DNA of 64,000 nt from Methylomonas rapida. GTDB taxonomy: Bacteria > Pseudomonadota > Gammaproteobacteria > Methylococcales > Methylomonadaceae. Positions 22,412 to 30,642 of the stretch are shown here, in pieces; positions within the stretch are counted from its first letter, which is position 1, and each line of letters begins with the position of its first letter. Under the pieces are notes generated by a model, which made no database searches, had not been told where the DNA came from, and saw only the letters and a list, made by a program, of their open reading frames with translations. Both the position numbers and the translations under genes were made by a program. The stretch lies in assembly GCF_024360925.2 (NCBI RefSeq), contig NZ_CP113517.1, positions 1,922,001 through 1,986,000 of the forward strand, in the 5' to 3' direction.

Positions 22412-23665
22412 ATGACTGATTCGAGACTAAAGACGCGCCCTGCCGGTTTGGGCTACCTAATCAATCGCATTCAAACCCTGTTCGTCAGCATGCTGCGGAT
22501 ATGGACGATTCCTATCGTGTTGATGCTGAGTGTCTCATCCGGTTTTACTACTTATTACGGTTTATCCCACTTCATTACCCCATGGATCGCGTTGGTCATT
22601 ACCATCGCCATTCAATCGATCATCGTCATTTGTTCGTTGGAAATGGCCGGGATTCATTGGGCCGCCAATCGCATGCGTTATTTCTCGGTCGTGGCATCCT
22701 TGTGTGTGGCGATAGCGGCCTCGGTGACGTTTTCGTATTTCAAGTTTTACGAAATATCCGAGCGAGAGACTTTGCATATCAATCGAATACAGCAAATAAG
22801 GCAGGATATCAAGGTTTATCTGGATACGGTGTTGACCCACAAAAACCAATTGATGCAAAAACATCAGCAGGAGCTCGACAAGGCCTCGCGCGATGTTTCC
22901 CAGGCTTATTTCGGCACACACGAACAGATTGCCGAAGGTTATAAAAACCAGGTCGGGGAGGGGCCATTCTGGCGCCACTACAATCAAATCTATCAGGAAA
23001 AAAAGCAGACTTTTCAGGCGCAAGAGCAGGCGTTTCTGGAGTTGGATAATAAGATCCGTTTGCTACAAGCGAGTCTTGGCGAGTTGGATGTGGCCAAGAA
23101 CCAGGAAACCGCCTATTACGCGCTGTTGAAGCATTATCAGGACATCCAGTTGATCGTCAATCAAGTGTCCAGCAGCGGTGGCCTGACCTTGCCGGACGCG
23201 CCGATGTTGATGAGTTACAAGCAATTCAGCGAGGACGTCAAACCGTCCTTTGCCATGTGGCAGGGGTTTTCCTGGTTTGCCTTCGTGTGTGCCGCGATGG
23301 TGGATTTTTTTACGGTCCTGTTATCCTATCGCCTGGAATTCACCGCGCCGGGTCCATTGACCGCGCAGGAGGAAGAGCTGGTTTTCGAATGCTTGCGCCA
23401 GTTCAGCGAGTTTCGCATCAATCAGAACGATGAGCTGGAAATGATCATCGAAAAATCCGAGTTGGAAAAAGCCCGCCGTTATTCGGATTGGTCGCGCATG
23501 TTCGTGGTCGGATTATTATTGAGCCGGGGATTTTTACGGAAAGTCGACGCCAGGACGGTGGAGTTCGCTCCCAATCTTTATCCGTTGATCGCCGAAAAGA
23601 TGTCGGACAAAATCTCGGCTTTAAAAGCCAAAGCCGTGGCGAATGCCAGTGCCGGACATGACTGA
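22412..23665 (+). CDS. Unrecognised membrane protein with long central coiled coil
   Basis: I do not recognise this family. The protein (417 residues from the ATG at 22412) has three hydrophobic segments near the N-terminus (roughly residues 30-45, 55-75 and 85-105). A long charged, glutamine-rich helical stretch follows (about 115-265), then a further membrane segment around the WQGFSWFAFVCAAMVDFFTVLLSY region, and a C-terminal soluble domain resembling a winged-helix-like tail (GLLLSRGFLRKVDARTVEF). The stop overlaps the next gene by 8 bases, and a lipoprotein gene follows in the same way, so the three are one operon. Function unknown. Confidence 0.75.
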   Translation: MTDSRLKTRPAGLGYLINRIQTLFVSMLRIWTIPIVLMLSVSSGFTTYYGLSHFITPWIALVITIAIQSIIVICSLEMAGIHWAANRMRYFSVVASLCVAIAASVTFSYFKFYEISERETLHINRIQQIRQDIKVYLDTVLTHKNQLMQKHQQELDKASRDVSQAYFGTHEQIAEGYKNQVGEGPFWRHYNQIYQEKKQTFQAQEQAFLELDNKIRLLQASLGELDVAKNQETAYYALLKHYQDIQLIVNQVSSSGGLTLPDAPMLMSYKQFSEDVKPSFAMWQGFSWFAFVCAAMVDFFTVLLSYRLEFTAPGPLTAQEEELVFECLRQFSEFRINQNDELEMIIEKSELEKARRYSDWSRMFVVGLLLSRGFLRKVDARTVEFAPNLYPLIAEKMSDKISALKAKAVANASAGHD

Positions 23666-24725
23666 ATCAAACTCCGAACTCGATGCCTGGCTAACTGGCG
23701 AAGATATTTTTGCCGAAACCAGTTCGCTACCCGAGCAATGGGTTGCCGGCTTCGATGCCGATAGGCAATTGGTCGAATTCAAACTTGGGCCTTTGAAACG
23801 CTTGTTTTTACGGCCGGCAAAATTCACCAAGCGTTTTTATCATCGGATTCATCCATTAAGCATCGAAACCTGGCCTTACCGCCGCCAGTTCAAGCTGTTC
23901 GATGATTTTTGCACGATCTATATAACCCTGGATTTGCGTTTTCAGGCAACCTTGGAATATGTGCGGCGAAATGCGGAAATGCTGGAAAATATCAATCGGC
24001 ATATTCAAAATCTGTACGCCGCGGTGATCGAAGATAAGATCAATCAGGAGCTCAGTAACTTGGCGGATGGACTTTGGGTGCAAAACGGATTGTCCATTCA
24101 CGAAAAGCGCATTGCGATTTCGGTATGTGAAACATTGACGCAGCAGTACATCCAGGCCGAGGCCATCTGTCAGATAAGCGTGACGTTTGCGGAGTTTCCC
24201 GATGTGCAGTTGGGTCGCGATAGTGTATATCTGCATGTGTTGAAGAAAACCTACGAAACCCAGGAACGGCAACATCAAGAGCGTTTGCGGCAACAACGGC
24301 TAGACGAGCAGCAGACCTTACAGGGCAAGCAACAAGAATTGGAACATCTGAAACAACTGGCCGAAATGCAGCGGCAAATTCAATTGCAAGAAGCCGAGGC
24401 GCAGATTCGATTGCTATTGGACAAGGAACAACAAATTGCCCAGCGACGCGAGGTTGAAAAACGCCTGCATGCGGAGCAGGTCAGACATGAGCAGGAACTG
24501 CAAGCGATACGCCTGGAAATCGAATTGGAAACCCAACAACGCCTGGAAGCCAGACAACGCTTGCTGGAAATCGAGCAACTGGCGGAGCGATTGGTGCATC
24601 AGGCGGAAGTGGAGGAGAAACAATTGCTGGCGGAAATTCAGCGCCGACAAGTGGCACAAATGCATCGGCAGCGGGCGGAGCATACGGATTCCGGGCAACG
24701 CGACGAGGAGGAGCGTGATGAATAA
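23658..24725 (+). CDS. SPFH/band-7-like protein with glutamine-rich coiled-coil tail
   Basis: The 355-residue product (ATG at 23658; an ATG 15 bases upstream is also possible) has an N-terminal globular part. Its pattern, IYITLDLRFQATLEYV followed by a long amphipathic helix and QAEAICQISVTFAEFP, resembles SPFH/band-7 domains of stomatin or flotillin type. From about residue 200 to the end it is a nearly pure coiled coil rich in Gln, Glu, Arg and Leu. No transmembrane segment is evident, so it may associate with the membrane through the upstream four-segment protein. The SPFH call is by pattern only; no function is claimed. Confidence 0.6.
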   Translation: MTESNSELDAWLTGEDIFAETSSLPEQWVAGFDADRQLVEFKLGPLKRLFLRPAKFTKRFYHRIHPLSIETWPYRRQFKLFDDFCTIYITLDLRFQATLEYVRRNAEMLENINRHIQNLYAAVIEDKINQELSNLADGLWVQNGLSIHEKRIAISVCETLTQQYIQAEAICQISVTFAEFPDVQLGRDSVYLHVLKKTYETQERQHQERLRQQRLDEQQTLQGKQQELEHLKQLAEMQRQIQLQEAEAQIRLLLDKEQQIAQRREVEKRLHAEQVRHEQELQAIRLEIELETQQRLEARQRLLEIEQLAERLVHQAEVEEKQLLAEIQRRQVAQMHRQRAEHTDSGQRDEEERDE

Positions 24726-25455
24726 AACGATCAGTCGAATCAAAATTTTGACGCTTGGTATGGTTGTGTCGTTCATGCTGACAGCCTGCGCCACGTCACC
24801 TCAAACGATGCAGGTCCGTTCCGACGTGGACGCATTGGCGACCGTAGATGCGCTGACGAAGCGCCGTTTTGCGATATTGCCGGGCAACAAAGATATTCGG
24901 GAACAGGATTTGCAGTTCATCGAATTCAAAACCTACGTCGAAAAGGCGCTGATCAAGCGCGGTTTCGTAAAGGTCGATAACCTGCAGGATGGCGATGTGG
25001 TGTTATTTTTGAATTATGGTGTCGGCGAGCCACAAAGTCATCAATATTCCTACGACGTGCCGGTATGGTACGACATGGGATTTTATCCCTATTATCGCCG
25101 CTACCGCTTCTATTCGGGTATGTCTGGTTATTACTACACGCAGCGTATCGAAAGTTATATGGTTTACAAGCGCTATTTGAATCTGGAAGCCTATGACATG
25201 GCGGCGTATTTGCAGCAGCAGGCGCCAAAGCAGCTTTGGCGAATCAACGTGCAAAGCCAGGGGCGGAGCAATGACCTGCGTTTGACGCTGCCTTACATGG
25301 TCGCGGCGATGCAGCCCTATCTTGGGACCAATACTCAGCATATGGTCAGCGTGGTCGTCGATGAATTCGATCCGGTGCTGAAAGACTTGATGTTTGCTTA
25401 CCCAGGCGGAATATCGCCCGTCGTTTTGCCTAAAGCCGAGCCGCCGCCCAAGTGA
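24718..25455 (+). CDS. DUF4136-like lipoprotein
   Basis: A 245-residue predicted lipoprotein with lipobox LTAC at about residues 20-23 (MVVSFMLTACAT). The start at 24718 is preferred over longer readings because a strong GAGGAGGAG lies just upstream. The body begins RRFAILPGNKDIREQDLQF and continues with VEKALIKRGFVKV and VVLFLNYGVGEPQ. This is the pattern of DUF4136 proteins, which are outer-membrane-associated lipoproteins of unknown role. The middle is tyrosine-rich (FYPYYRRYRFYSGMSGYYYT). It overlaps the upstream coiled-coil gene by 8 bases, ending the three-gene operon. Confidence 0.75.
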   Translation: MNKTISRIKILTLGMVVSFMLTACATSPQTMQVRSDVDALATVDALTKRRFAILPGNKDIREQDLQFIEFKTYVEKALIKRGFVKVDNLQDGDVVLFLNYGVGEPQSHQYSYDVPVWYDMGFYPYYRRYRFYSGMSGYYYTQRIESYMVYKRYLNLEAYDMAAYLQQQAPKQLWRINVQSQGRSNDLRLTLPYMVAAMQPYLGTNTQHMVSVVVDEFDPVLKDLMFAYPGGISPVVLPKAEPPPK

Positions 25456-25546
25456 CAAGCCGGTGTCGCTCACGGGCCTGACATGCCTCCCGATTTATGA
25501 AGCCTCAGGCATGGGAACGGCAATTCCGTCATGCAATCCCGTTGCA

Positions 25547-25864
25547 TCAAGCGGAATCTTCGTCCCTGAACAAGGTCAGGATCATCGCCTTTTCATCATC
25601 GTTCAAAACTTGGTTGGCTCGAGTTTTGTTGGCGTACAGGTGAGCCCGTCGAACCAATGAGCCGCCGTTACGTTTTTTTTCGCGACGATCCATGTGGCGG
25701 CGGTCGCCGTCGCGCCTGTCACTGATCCTGCGGTCGTATTTTGGCCACAAGGCATATTCTTCCAGGATTACGGCCAGCCACTCCGTTGAATTGAATGGGT
25801 GGCAATTGACTCTCCTTTCATGTTGTCGCCGTTCGTGGGAGCGACGGGAGGATTCCGCCTTCAT
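25547..25864 (-). CDS. Small arginine-rich protein of unknown function
   Basis: A 105-residue, strongly basic protein with clustered double arginines: RRSHERRQHERR near the start and YDRRISDRRDGDRRHMDRR in the middle. A hydrophobic helix-like stretch (WLAVILEEYALW) lies between them. The ATG at 25864 is chosen because AGGG stands eight bases upstream; longer in-frame starts lack a ribosome site. No membrane segment or signal is seen. DRR-type repeats occur in short bacterial proteins of unknown role, and no function is assigned. The gene is monocistronic and convergent with the DUF4136 lipoprotein gene. Confidence 0.55.
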   Translation of the reverse strand: MKAESSRRSHERRQHERRVNCHPFNSTEWLAVILEEYALWPKYDRRISDRRDGDRRHMDRREKKRNGGSLVRRAHLYANKTRANQVLNDDEKAMILTLFRDEDSA

Positions 25865-26000
25865 TGCTGATGCCCTCATAAAAAGCTGTAAGAAACGAGA
25901 ATATGGAGCCATGGGTCTTATTAACCCGTAAACGTCATCTTACAATTTCAAAGGTTGCCAAGAAAAGTGCCTTGGGTAACATTCAGTAATCCTTCTGTGC

Positions 26001-26372
26001 AATTATTGGAACCCCACTTGCCAGGGCGCAAAGGTGCGTGATAACCGCTTGTTTATCAATGGTGTTTTCTGGATTTTACGGACCGGCGCGCCATGGCGCG
26101 ACTTGCCGCCCGATTATGGTGATTGGAAAAACACTCATCGCCGCTTTTGCCGCTGGCGAGATAAAGGCATTTGGGAATCGCTACTGGAACAACCGGTGAC
26201 TGAACCTGATTTTGAATGGCTGATGATCGATGCCAGTCACATCAAGGTTCATCCGCATGCGGCGGGTGCAAAAGGCGGCAACCAGGACATGGGTCTCACA
26301 AAAGGGGCTCAATAGTAAGATACATCTGGCCGTGGATGCGCAGGGTATGCCGGTCAGAATACTTAGGGATGA
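26001..26372 (+). pseudogene. Degraded IS5-family (IS427-like) transposase fragment
   Basis: The longest open piece (26034-26315) encodes RDNRLFINGVFWILRTGAPW and LMIDASHIKVHPHAAGAKGG, the conserved N-terminal half of IS5/IS427 transposases. Upstream, another frame encodes LEPHLPGRKG, so a frameshift or deletion precedes it. After KGAQ the frame ends, but a -1 frame continues as GLNSKIHLAVDAQGMPVRIL before similarity stops near 26372. The catalytic C-terminal half is missing. The first frame change between the two halves could be the natural frameshift of this IS group; the truncation is not. Confidence 0.85.
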
Positions 26373-26380
26373 TGCCGTTT

Positions 26381-26638
26381 TCAAAATACCTTTTCCGGTG
26401 CGATGGTAATATCCCACCATTTCAAGGCCGTTGAGCGTTGCAGTCTCTCCTTAAGTTCGCGCACCTGATCGGCCGCTAATTTAATGCCTTTTTCATAGAC
26501 ACCGGCCATCATCGAGACCACGGCCTGCTGTCCTTTCCAGATAAAAATCCCCGCGCGCTTCAAAACCGTCTCTTGAGAATCCAACCAATAGCCATTCCAG
26601 GATTTCTCCAGCCCCGCCCAAAAACGCTCGATCGGATT
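26381..26638 (-). pseudogene. C-terminal remnant of a DDE transposase
   Basis: Minus-strand reading gives NPIERFWAGLEKSWNGYWL followed by VLKRAGIFIWKGQQAVVSMM and a VYEKGIKL segment. The NPIE.xxW motif carries the third catalytic acidic residue of an ISAzo13-like or related DDE transposase. A TAG stop sits exactly where a tyrosine or tryptophan codon would precede NPIER, and no upstream part is present, so this is dead. It abuts the IS5 fragment on the other strand, marking nested insertions. Family assignment is tentative. Confidence 0.6.
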
Positions 26639-26862
26639 CTACCCTAAAGGGCATCGAGATATTTGCTGTGATAAGGCGGGTAATCCTAGCAGAATTTCGT
26701 TGGTGATTATCTGTATATGCGAATATGGCATATAAAAATCTAAATATATCGTTTTATTCGAGTGTGACAAGTCGGTAATATTAGGTCCGTGTCAGGTTTT
26801 CTATGTGATGTTTGTTCGCAAGGAATCAGTGAGTCTCCTGCTTACCGACAGGGACGTTGTTC

Positions 26863-26891
26863 GACGGGATCTTTGATCCCGCCATTTTTTT
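26863..26891 (+). terminator. Rho-independent terminator upstream of the EAL-domain gene
   Basis: CGGGATC (26865-26871), a TTT loop and GATCCCG (26875-26881) form a 7-bp stem followed by a seven-T run at 26885-26891. It lies 40 bases before the EAL-domain start, so it either ends transcription from the transposase remnants or acts as a leader terminator for the EAL gene. Confidence 0.7.
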
Positions 26892-26930
26892 AGTTTTACC
26901 GAGTCATCGATAGTTTAAGGGAGCCATGTC

Positions 26931-27830
26931 ATGCCACTCCAACAATTGGTTGAATATTTCAATGATCGTCTGGAACAACAGCACAATAGCCGTTTCAGGC
27001 CTTTTATATTGCAAGAGGGTGAGGTAAAGGGCTTTTTCGGTTCCATCCAAATTGGAAGTCGTTTATTACCCATCCGCGACATGAATACGGCAGGGCGGAT
27101 TATTGGCTATTCCGCCCAGCTCTGTGTCGATTCGTGCCTGAATCATGCCGAGCAACAGCGCAAGATTGAGGCTGCCGTTACAGACGTTGAGCCGGAGCAC
27201 TCAAGCGACTCGATTATCAATTTCGATCGTTTGTCGCGCACGGTACATATGCTCAATTACTTGCCCAAGACCCACTTGGACGAATTGTTGTTTCTCGAAG
27301 TCGACCCACGCCATGTGCTGGGAGTCAAGGCCGACCACGGCGCCTATTTCGAAGAGGTGATCATCAAATGCGGCCTGCAAACGGAGCGTGTCGTGATTAC
27401 CTTGCCGCTTGGGCGGGAATATCTCCACTTTTATCCGCTGTTACTTAAAGGCCTGCAAAATTACCAGAAGCGCGGTTATCGTCTGGCTGTCCGTATCATG
27501 GCGTATGGGGCTGACGACAAAGCGATGATGACCTTGATTTCAAGGGCTGGGCCGGATTTCGTCAAGCTATCCGCTACGCTGGGCGATCATCAGCGCAATG
27601 AGCGGGCATTGGAAAACCTGCAGAAAATCAAACGTCTGGTCGATACGGTGCATGGTCGAAGTATCCTGATCGATGTCGACGATCAACATACGGCCGACTG
27701 GGTAAGACTGGCTGGATTCGAATTGGCGCAAGGGCGGCATGTCGAGAAGATGGCTACCGATCCGTCGCAGCGGCAAGCGGTCAACGGTGTTGTTGCACAA
27801 ATGAAAATCGGCAGGGCCGCTGCGCGATGA
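26931..27830 (+). CDS. Degenerate EAL-domain protein
   Basis: The 299-residue protein has a unique N-terminal segment of about 90 residues (EVKGFFGSIQIGSRLLPIRD) and a C-terminal region with the skeleton of an EAL domain: ELLFLEVDPRHVLG, RVVITLPLGREYLHF, YQKRGYRLAVRIMAYGADD, GPDFVKLSATLGD and RLAGFELAQGRHV. The EAL signature itself, the DDFG-type metal site and the catalytic lysine-glutamate environment are not conserved. It is therefore unlikely to hydrolyse c-di-GMP and more likely binds a nucleotide or a protein partner, as YdiV-type proteins do. No signal peptide. It is convergent with the encapsulin operon. Confidence 0.72.
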   Translation: MPLQQLVEYFNDRLEQQHNSRFRPFILQEGEVKGFFGSIQIGSRLLPIRDMNTAGRIIGYSAQLCVDSCLNHAEQQRKIEAAVTDVEPEHSSDSIINFDRLSRTVHMLNYLPKTHLDELLFLEVDPRHVLGVKADHGAYFEEVIIKCGLQTERVVITLPLGREYLHFYPLLLKGLQNYQKRGYRLAVRIMAYGADDKAMMTLISRAGPDFVKLSATLGDHQRNERALENLQKIKRLVDTVHGRSILIDVDDQHTADWVRLAGFELAQGRHVEKMATDPSQRQAVNGVVAQMKIGRAAAR

Positions 27831-27839
27831 GGTACAGCA

Positions 27840-27874
27840 GGCAGGTCTAGTCGCATGTTGCTGCTAGACCTGCC
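27840..27874. terminator. Hairpin between convergent EAL and desulfurase genes
   Basis: GGCAGGTCTAG (27840-27850) pairs perfectly with CTAGACCTGCC (27864-27874) across a 13-base loop. The 11-bp stem lies in the 58-base gap between two convergent stops. Neither side has a T-run, so termination would be weak or Rho-assisted. Confidence 0.45.
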
Positions 27875-27888
27875 AGCCGATTTATGCA

Positions 27889-29676
27889 TCAAAACACCTT
27901 ACGGCTGCATTGCAACTGCTTGACCACAGCGGCCAAACGGTCGACTTCCTCAAACGTGTTATAAAAAGCCAGGGAAGGGCGTACCGTAGCCTCCAAACTA
28001 AAACGGCGTAAGATGGGTTGGGCGCAATGGTGGCCGGCGCGTACCGCGATGCCGGCTTCATTCAAGGCCTTGCCGACTTCCTGCGTGTTGAAGCCCGCTA
28101 ATACGAACGACAATACGCTGGTTTTATCCGCTGCCGTGCCAATCAAACGCAGACCTGGAATAGACCGCAACACATGCATGCCGTATTCCAAGAGTTCATG
28201 TTCGTAACGGGCGACGTTTTCTATGCCGATCCTGGTTAGATACTCCAACGCCGCACCTAATCCCACCGCATCGGCGATATTGCCGGTACCGGCCTCGAAT
28301 CTGGCGGGAGCGGGTTGGTAGATGGTTTTTTCGAAAGTCACGTCTTCTATCATGTTGCCGCCGCCCTGCCAGGGTTGGGTGGCTTCCAATATCTCGGATT
28401 TGCCATACAGCACGCCGATACCGGTCGGGCCGAAGATTTTGTGTCCTGAAAACACCAACCAGTCGCAGTCCAAGGCTTGGACGTCAACCTTGATATGCGA
28501 TACCGATTGCGCGGCGTCCAACAGCACTTTGGCGCCGGCCCTGTGCGCCAGTTCGATGATTTCGTGTGCCGGCGTGATCGTGCCCAATGCATTGGATACC
28601 TGCGTGAACGACACCAGTTTGGTGCGACTCGTCAACAGCTTTTGATATTCAGACAAGATGATTTGCCCGTCGTCGTCGACCGGAATGACTTTCAGCACCG
28701 CGCCAGTTTCCGCGCACAATTGCTGCCATGGCACGATGTTGGCGTGATGCTCCAGCCAACTGACGATGATTTCATCGCCCGCGCCGATGTATTGCTTGCC
28801 CCAGCTTTTGGCAACCAGATTGATCGCCTCGGTAGAACCGCGCACGAACACCACTTCGTCGGCTGAGGAGGCATTCAGAAAACGGGCTACGATGTCGCGC
28901 GCGCCTTCATACGCATCGGTGGCACGGGCGGCCAATTCGTGTGCGGCGCGGTGAATGTTGGAGTTTTCGTGCTGGTAGAACTCGGAAATCCGATCGATCA
29001 CCACTTGAGGCTTTTGCGTGGTGGCCGCATTGTCCAGCCAGGCCAACGGATAACCGTTGACGCGTTCTTGCAGGATTGGAAAATCCCGGCGTACCGCATG
29101 TACGTCAAACGCTGGATACGCCGAACTCAATGCAGCCAACTGCGGATTTTTAGTCAGGGCTGGCAAATCTTGCAGAAAATAGAACGCGGAGCCACCAATG
29201 CCAGGCGCAGGACCACTCAGGCTATTGGGCACGGTGGCAAGCGCCTGCTTCAATTCCGCTTCGCCGGGTAAAGCGAAGCTGCGCGAGGCCAACGCCGATA
29301 GCGCATTTCGGTCGATGCCGGGCAGTCTATCGAATCCGGTCGGCACCGCACTGACCGGGGTCGATGAAGCTGCCGAAGGTGGCACGCTATCGATGATATC
29401 CTCCGGCACGCCGTAATTGGGCTGGGACAGTCCGGCCAATGCGCGCTCGTCTATGCCGGGACGACTATCGAAGCCAGCCGGCACAGCATGCAAAGGTAAC
29501 GAAGACGCCGCGGAAGCGGGTGTGTCATCGATAGTGTCTGTGTCGTTCGGCAACGTCTGAAAATACTGATTGGCCAATCGAGCCAGCTCGGCCGGGTCGG
29601 GCAAGCCCGCCGGCACACTGCCGCCCGTCAGTGCCTGCTGTACCAGCCCCGACAAATCGTTGTTAGGTGTAGTCAT
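27889..29676 (-). CDS. Cysteine desulfurase with encapsulin-targeting N-terminal extension
   Basis: A 595-residue PLP enzyme that releases sulfur from cysteine. Residues about 190-595 form a complete SufS-type (class II) desulfurase: LDNAATTQKP at 215-224, PLP lysine K413 in FSGHKIFGPTG, and persulfide cysteine C551 in RAGHHCAQPIL. Residues 1-190 are an added Pro/Ala/Ser-rich, probably disordered region containing two about 46-residue repeats and a conserved APGIGGSAFYFLQDLP near 157-172. This architecture is that of the desulfurase cargo of family 2A encapsulins. The gene overlaps the shell gene by 14 bases, so cargo and shell are translationally coupled. Encapsulation is inferred from family and context. 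Confidence 0.93.
   Translation of the reverse strand: MTTPNNDLSGLVQQALTGGSVPAGLPDPAELARLANQYFQTLPNDTDTIDDTPASAASSLPLHAVPAGFDSRPGIDERALAGLSQPNYGVPEDIIDSVPPSAASSTPVSAVPTGFDRLPGIDRNALSALASRSFALPGEAELKQALATVPNSLSGPAPGIGGSAFYFLQDLPALTKNPQLAALSSAYPAFDVHAVRRDFPILQERVNGYPLAWLDNAATTQKPQVVIDRISEFYQHENSNIHRAAHELAARATDAYEGARDIVARFLNASSADEVVFVRGSTEAINLVAKSWGKQYIGAGDEIIVSWLEHHANIVPWQQLCAETGAVLKVIPVDDDGQIILSEYQKLLTSRTKLVSFTQVSNALGTITPAHEIIELAHRAGAKVLLDAAQSVSHIKVDVQALDCDWLVFSGHKIFGPTGIGVLYGKSEILEATQPWQGGGNMIEDVTFEKTIYQPAPARFEAGTGNIADAVGLGAALEYLTRIGIENVARYEHELLEYGMHVLRSIPGLRLIGTAADKTSVLSFVLAGFNTQEVGKALNEAGIAVRAGHHCAQPILRRFSLEATVRPSLAFYNTFEEVDRLAAVVKQLQCSRKVF
29254..29520 (-). repeat. Two tandem repeats in the cargo extension of the desulfurase
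   Basis: Residues 53-95 and 99-141 of the desulfurase align with a 46-residue offset. Shared elements are SAASS, AVPxGFD, PGID and AL near the ends (SAASSLPLHAVPAGFD versus SAASSTPVSAVPTGFD; PGIDERALAGL versus PGIDRNALSAL). A weaker third unit lies at residues 20-43 (SVPAGLPDPAELARLANQYF). The repeats are candidates for docking motifs that bind the inner shell surface. Confidence 0.75.
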
Positions 29677-30580
29677 AGTAGTTTTCCACTTCGACGTTTT
29701 CCAAAACGCCTATCGCATCTTCGGTTAATACCGCCAACGAGCAATACAAAGACACCAGATAAGAGGCGATGGCTTTGTGGTTGATGCCCATGAAGCGTAC
29801 CGACAAGCCCATGCTCAGTTCGTCGGTCAGATTCGGTTGATACAAGCCCACGACACCCTGACGGCTCTCGCCGGTCCGCAGCAGCAGGATATTGGTTTTG
29901 CCATTGGTGATTTTCAGTTTGTCGGTTGGGATCAACGGTAGCCCTCGCCAGGTCAGGAACTGCGAACCGAACAACGATACGGTCGGTGGCGGTGTGCCGC
30001 GGCGGGTGGCTTCGCGGCCGAACGCTGCAATCGCACGCGGATGCGCCAAGAAGAAGGCGGGTTCCTTCCAGACTCTGGCAATCAGTTCATCCAGATCGTC
30101 CGGGGTCGGTGAGCCTTTACGGGTTTGCACTTTTTGCGAAGGCGCGACGTTGTTCAACAAACCGTATTCCGCATTGTTGATCAATTCGCTCTCCTGGCGC
30201 TCTTTGACGGTTTCTATGGTCAAACGCAACTGTTCGTGGATTTGGTTGTGCGGACTGCTGTACAAATCGGCGACGCGGGTATGGACGTCCAGCACGGTGT
30301 TGACCGCATTCAAACGGTATTCCCGGCCCCATTCTTCGTAATCGACGAAGGTCTGCGGCAACACTTTTTCGTCCAGGCTGGAACAATCGACTGCGATGCT
30401 GGTTTCGCTCTTGACCCGGTTGACGCGGTAAATACCCGCTTCGACCGGCACCCAAGGCAATAGATGTACCAGCCAGCGCGGGGTGATGGTGCCCATCATG
30501 GGCACGGTTTTGGTAGCGTTCGATAATGTACGCGCGGCGACGTCGCCTAACGCGGTATGGGCTTGATGGATGTCAGTCAT
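29663..30580 (-). CDS. srpI: Family 2A encapsulin shell protein (SrpI type)
   Basis: A 305-residue HK97-fold shell protein expected to self-assemble into an icosahedral nanocompartment. Recognition rests on the overall SrpI-like sequence: N-arm HTALGDVAARTLSNATKTVP, the ITPRWLVHLLPWVPVEAGIYRV segment, and C-terminal VRFMGINHKAIASYLVSLYC. No cyclic-nucleotide-binding insertion is present, so it belongs to family 2A rather than 2B. A good AGGAGA precedes the ATG. Neighbours (serine acetyltransferase and cysteine synthase upstream, desulfurase downstream) match the sulfur-regulated srpG-srpH-srpI arrangement known from a Synechococcus plasmid. Expected role: sequestering sulfur produced by the encapsulated desulfurase. 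Confidence 0.94.
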   Translation of the reverse strand: MTDIHQAHTALGDVAARTLSNATKTVPMMGTITPRWLVHLLPWVPVEAGIYRVNRVKSETSIAVDCSSLDEKVLPQTFVDYEEWGREYRLNAVNTVLDVHTRVADLYSSPHNQIHEQLRLTIETVKERQESELINNAEYGLLNNVAPSQKVQTRKGSPTPDDLDELIARVWKEPAFFLAHPRAIAAFGREATRRGTPPPTVSLFGSQFLTWRGLPLIPTDKLKITNGKTNILLLRTGESRQGVVGLYQPNLTDELSMGLSVRFMGINHKAIASYLVSLYCSLAVLTEDAIGVLENVEVENYYDYT

Positions 30581-30642
30581 GGTGTCTCCTTGTTTATGGT
30601 TTAGTTACGAGTGGGCTCGTGGTGTGAGCGAAAATGCTCGTG

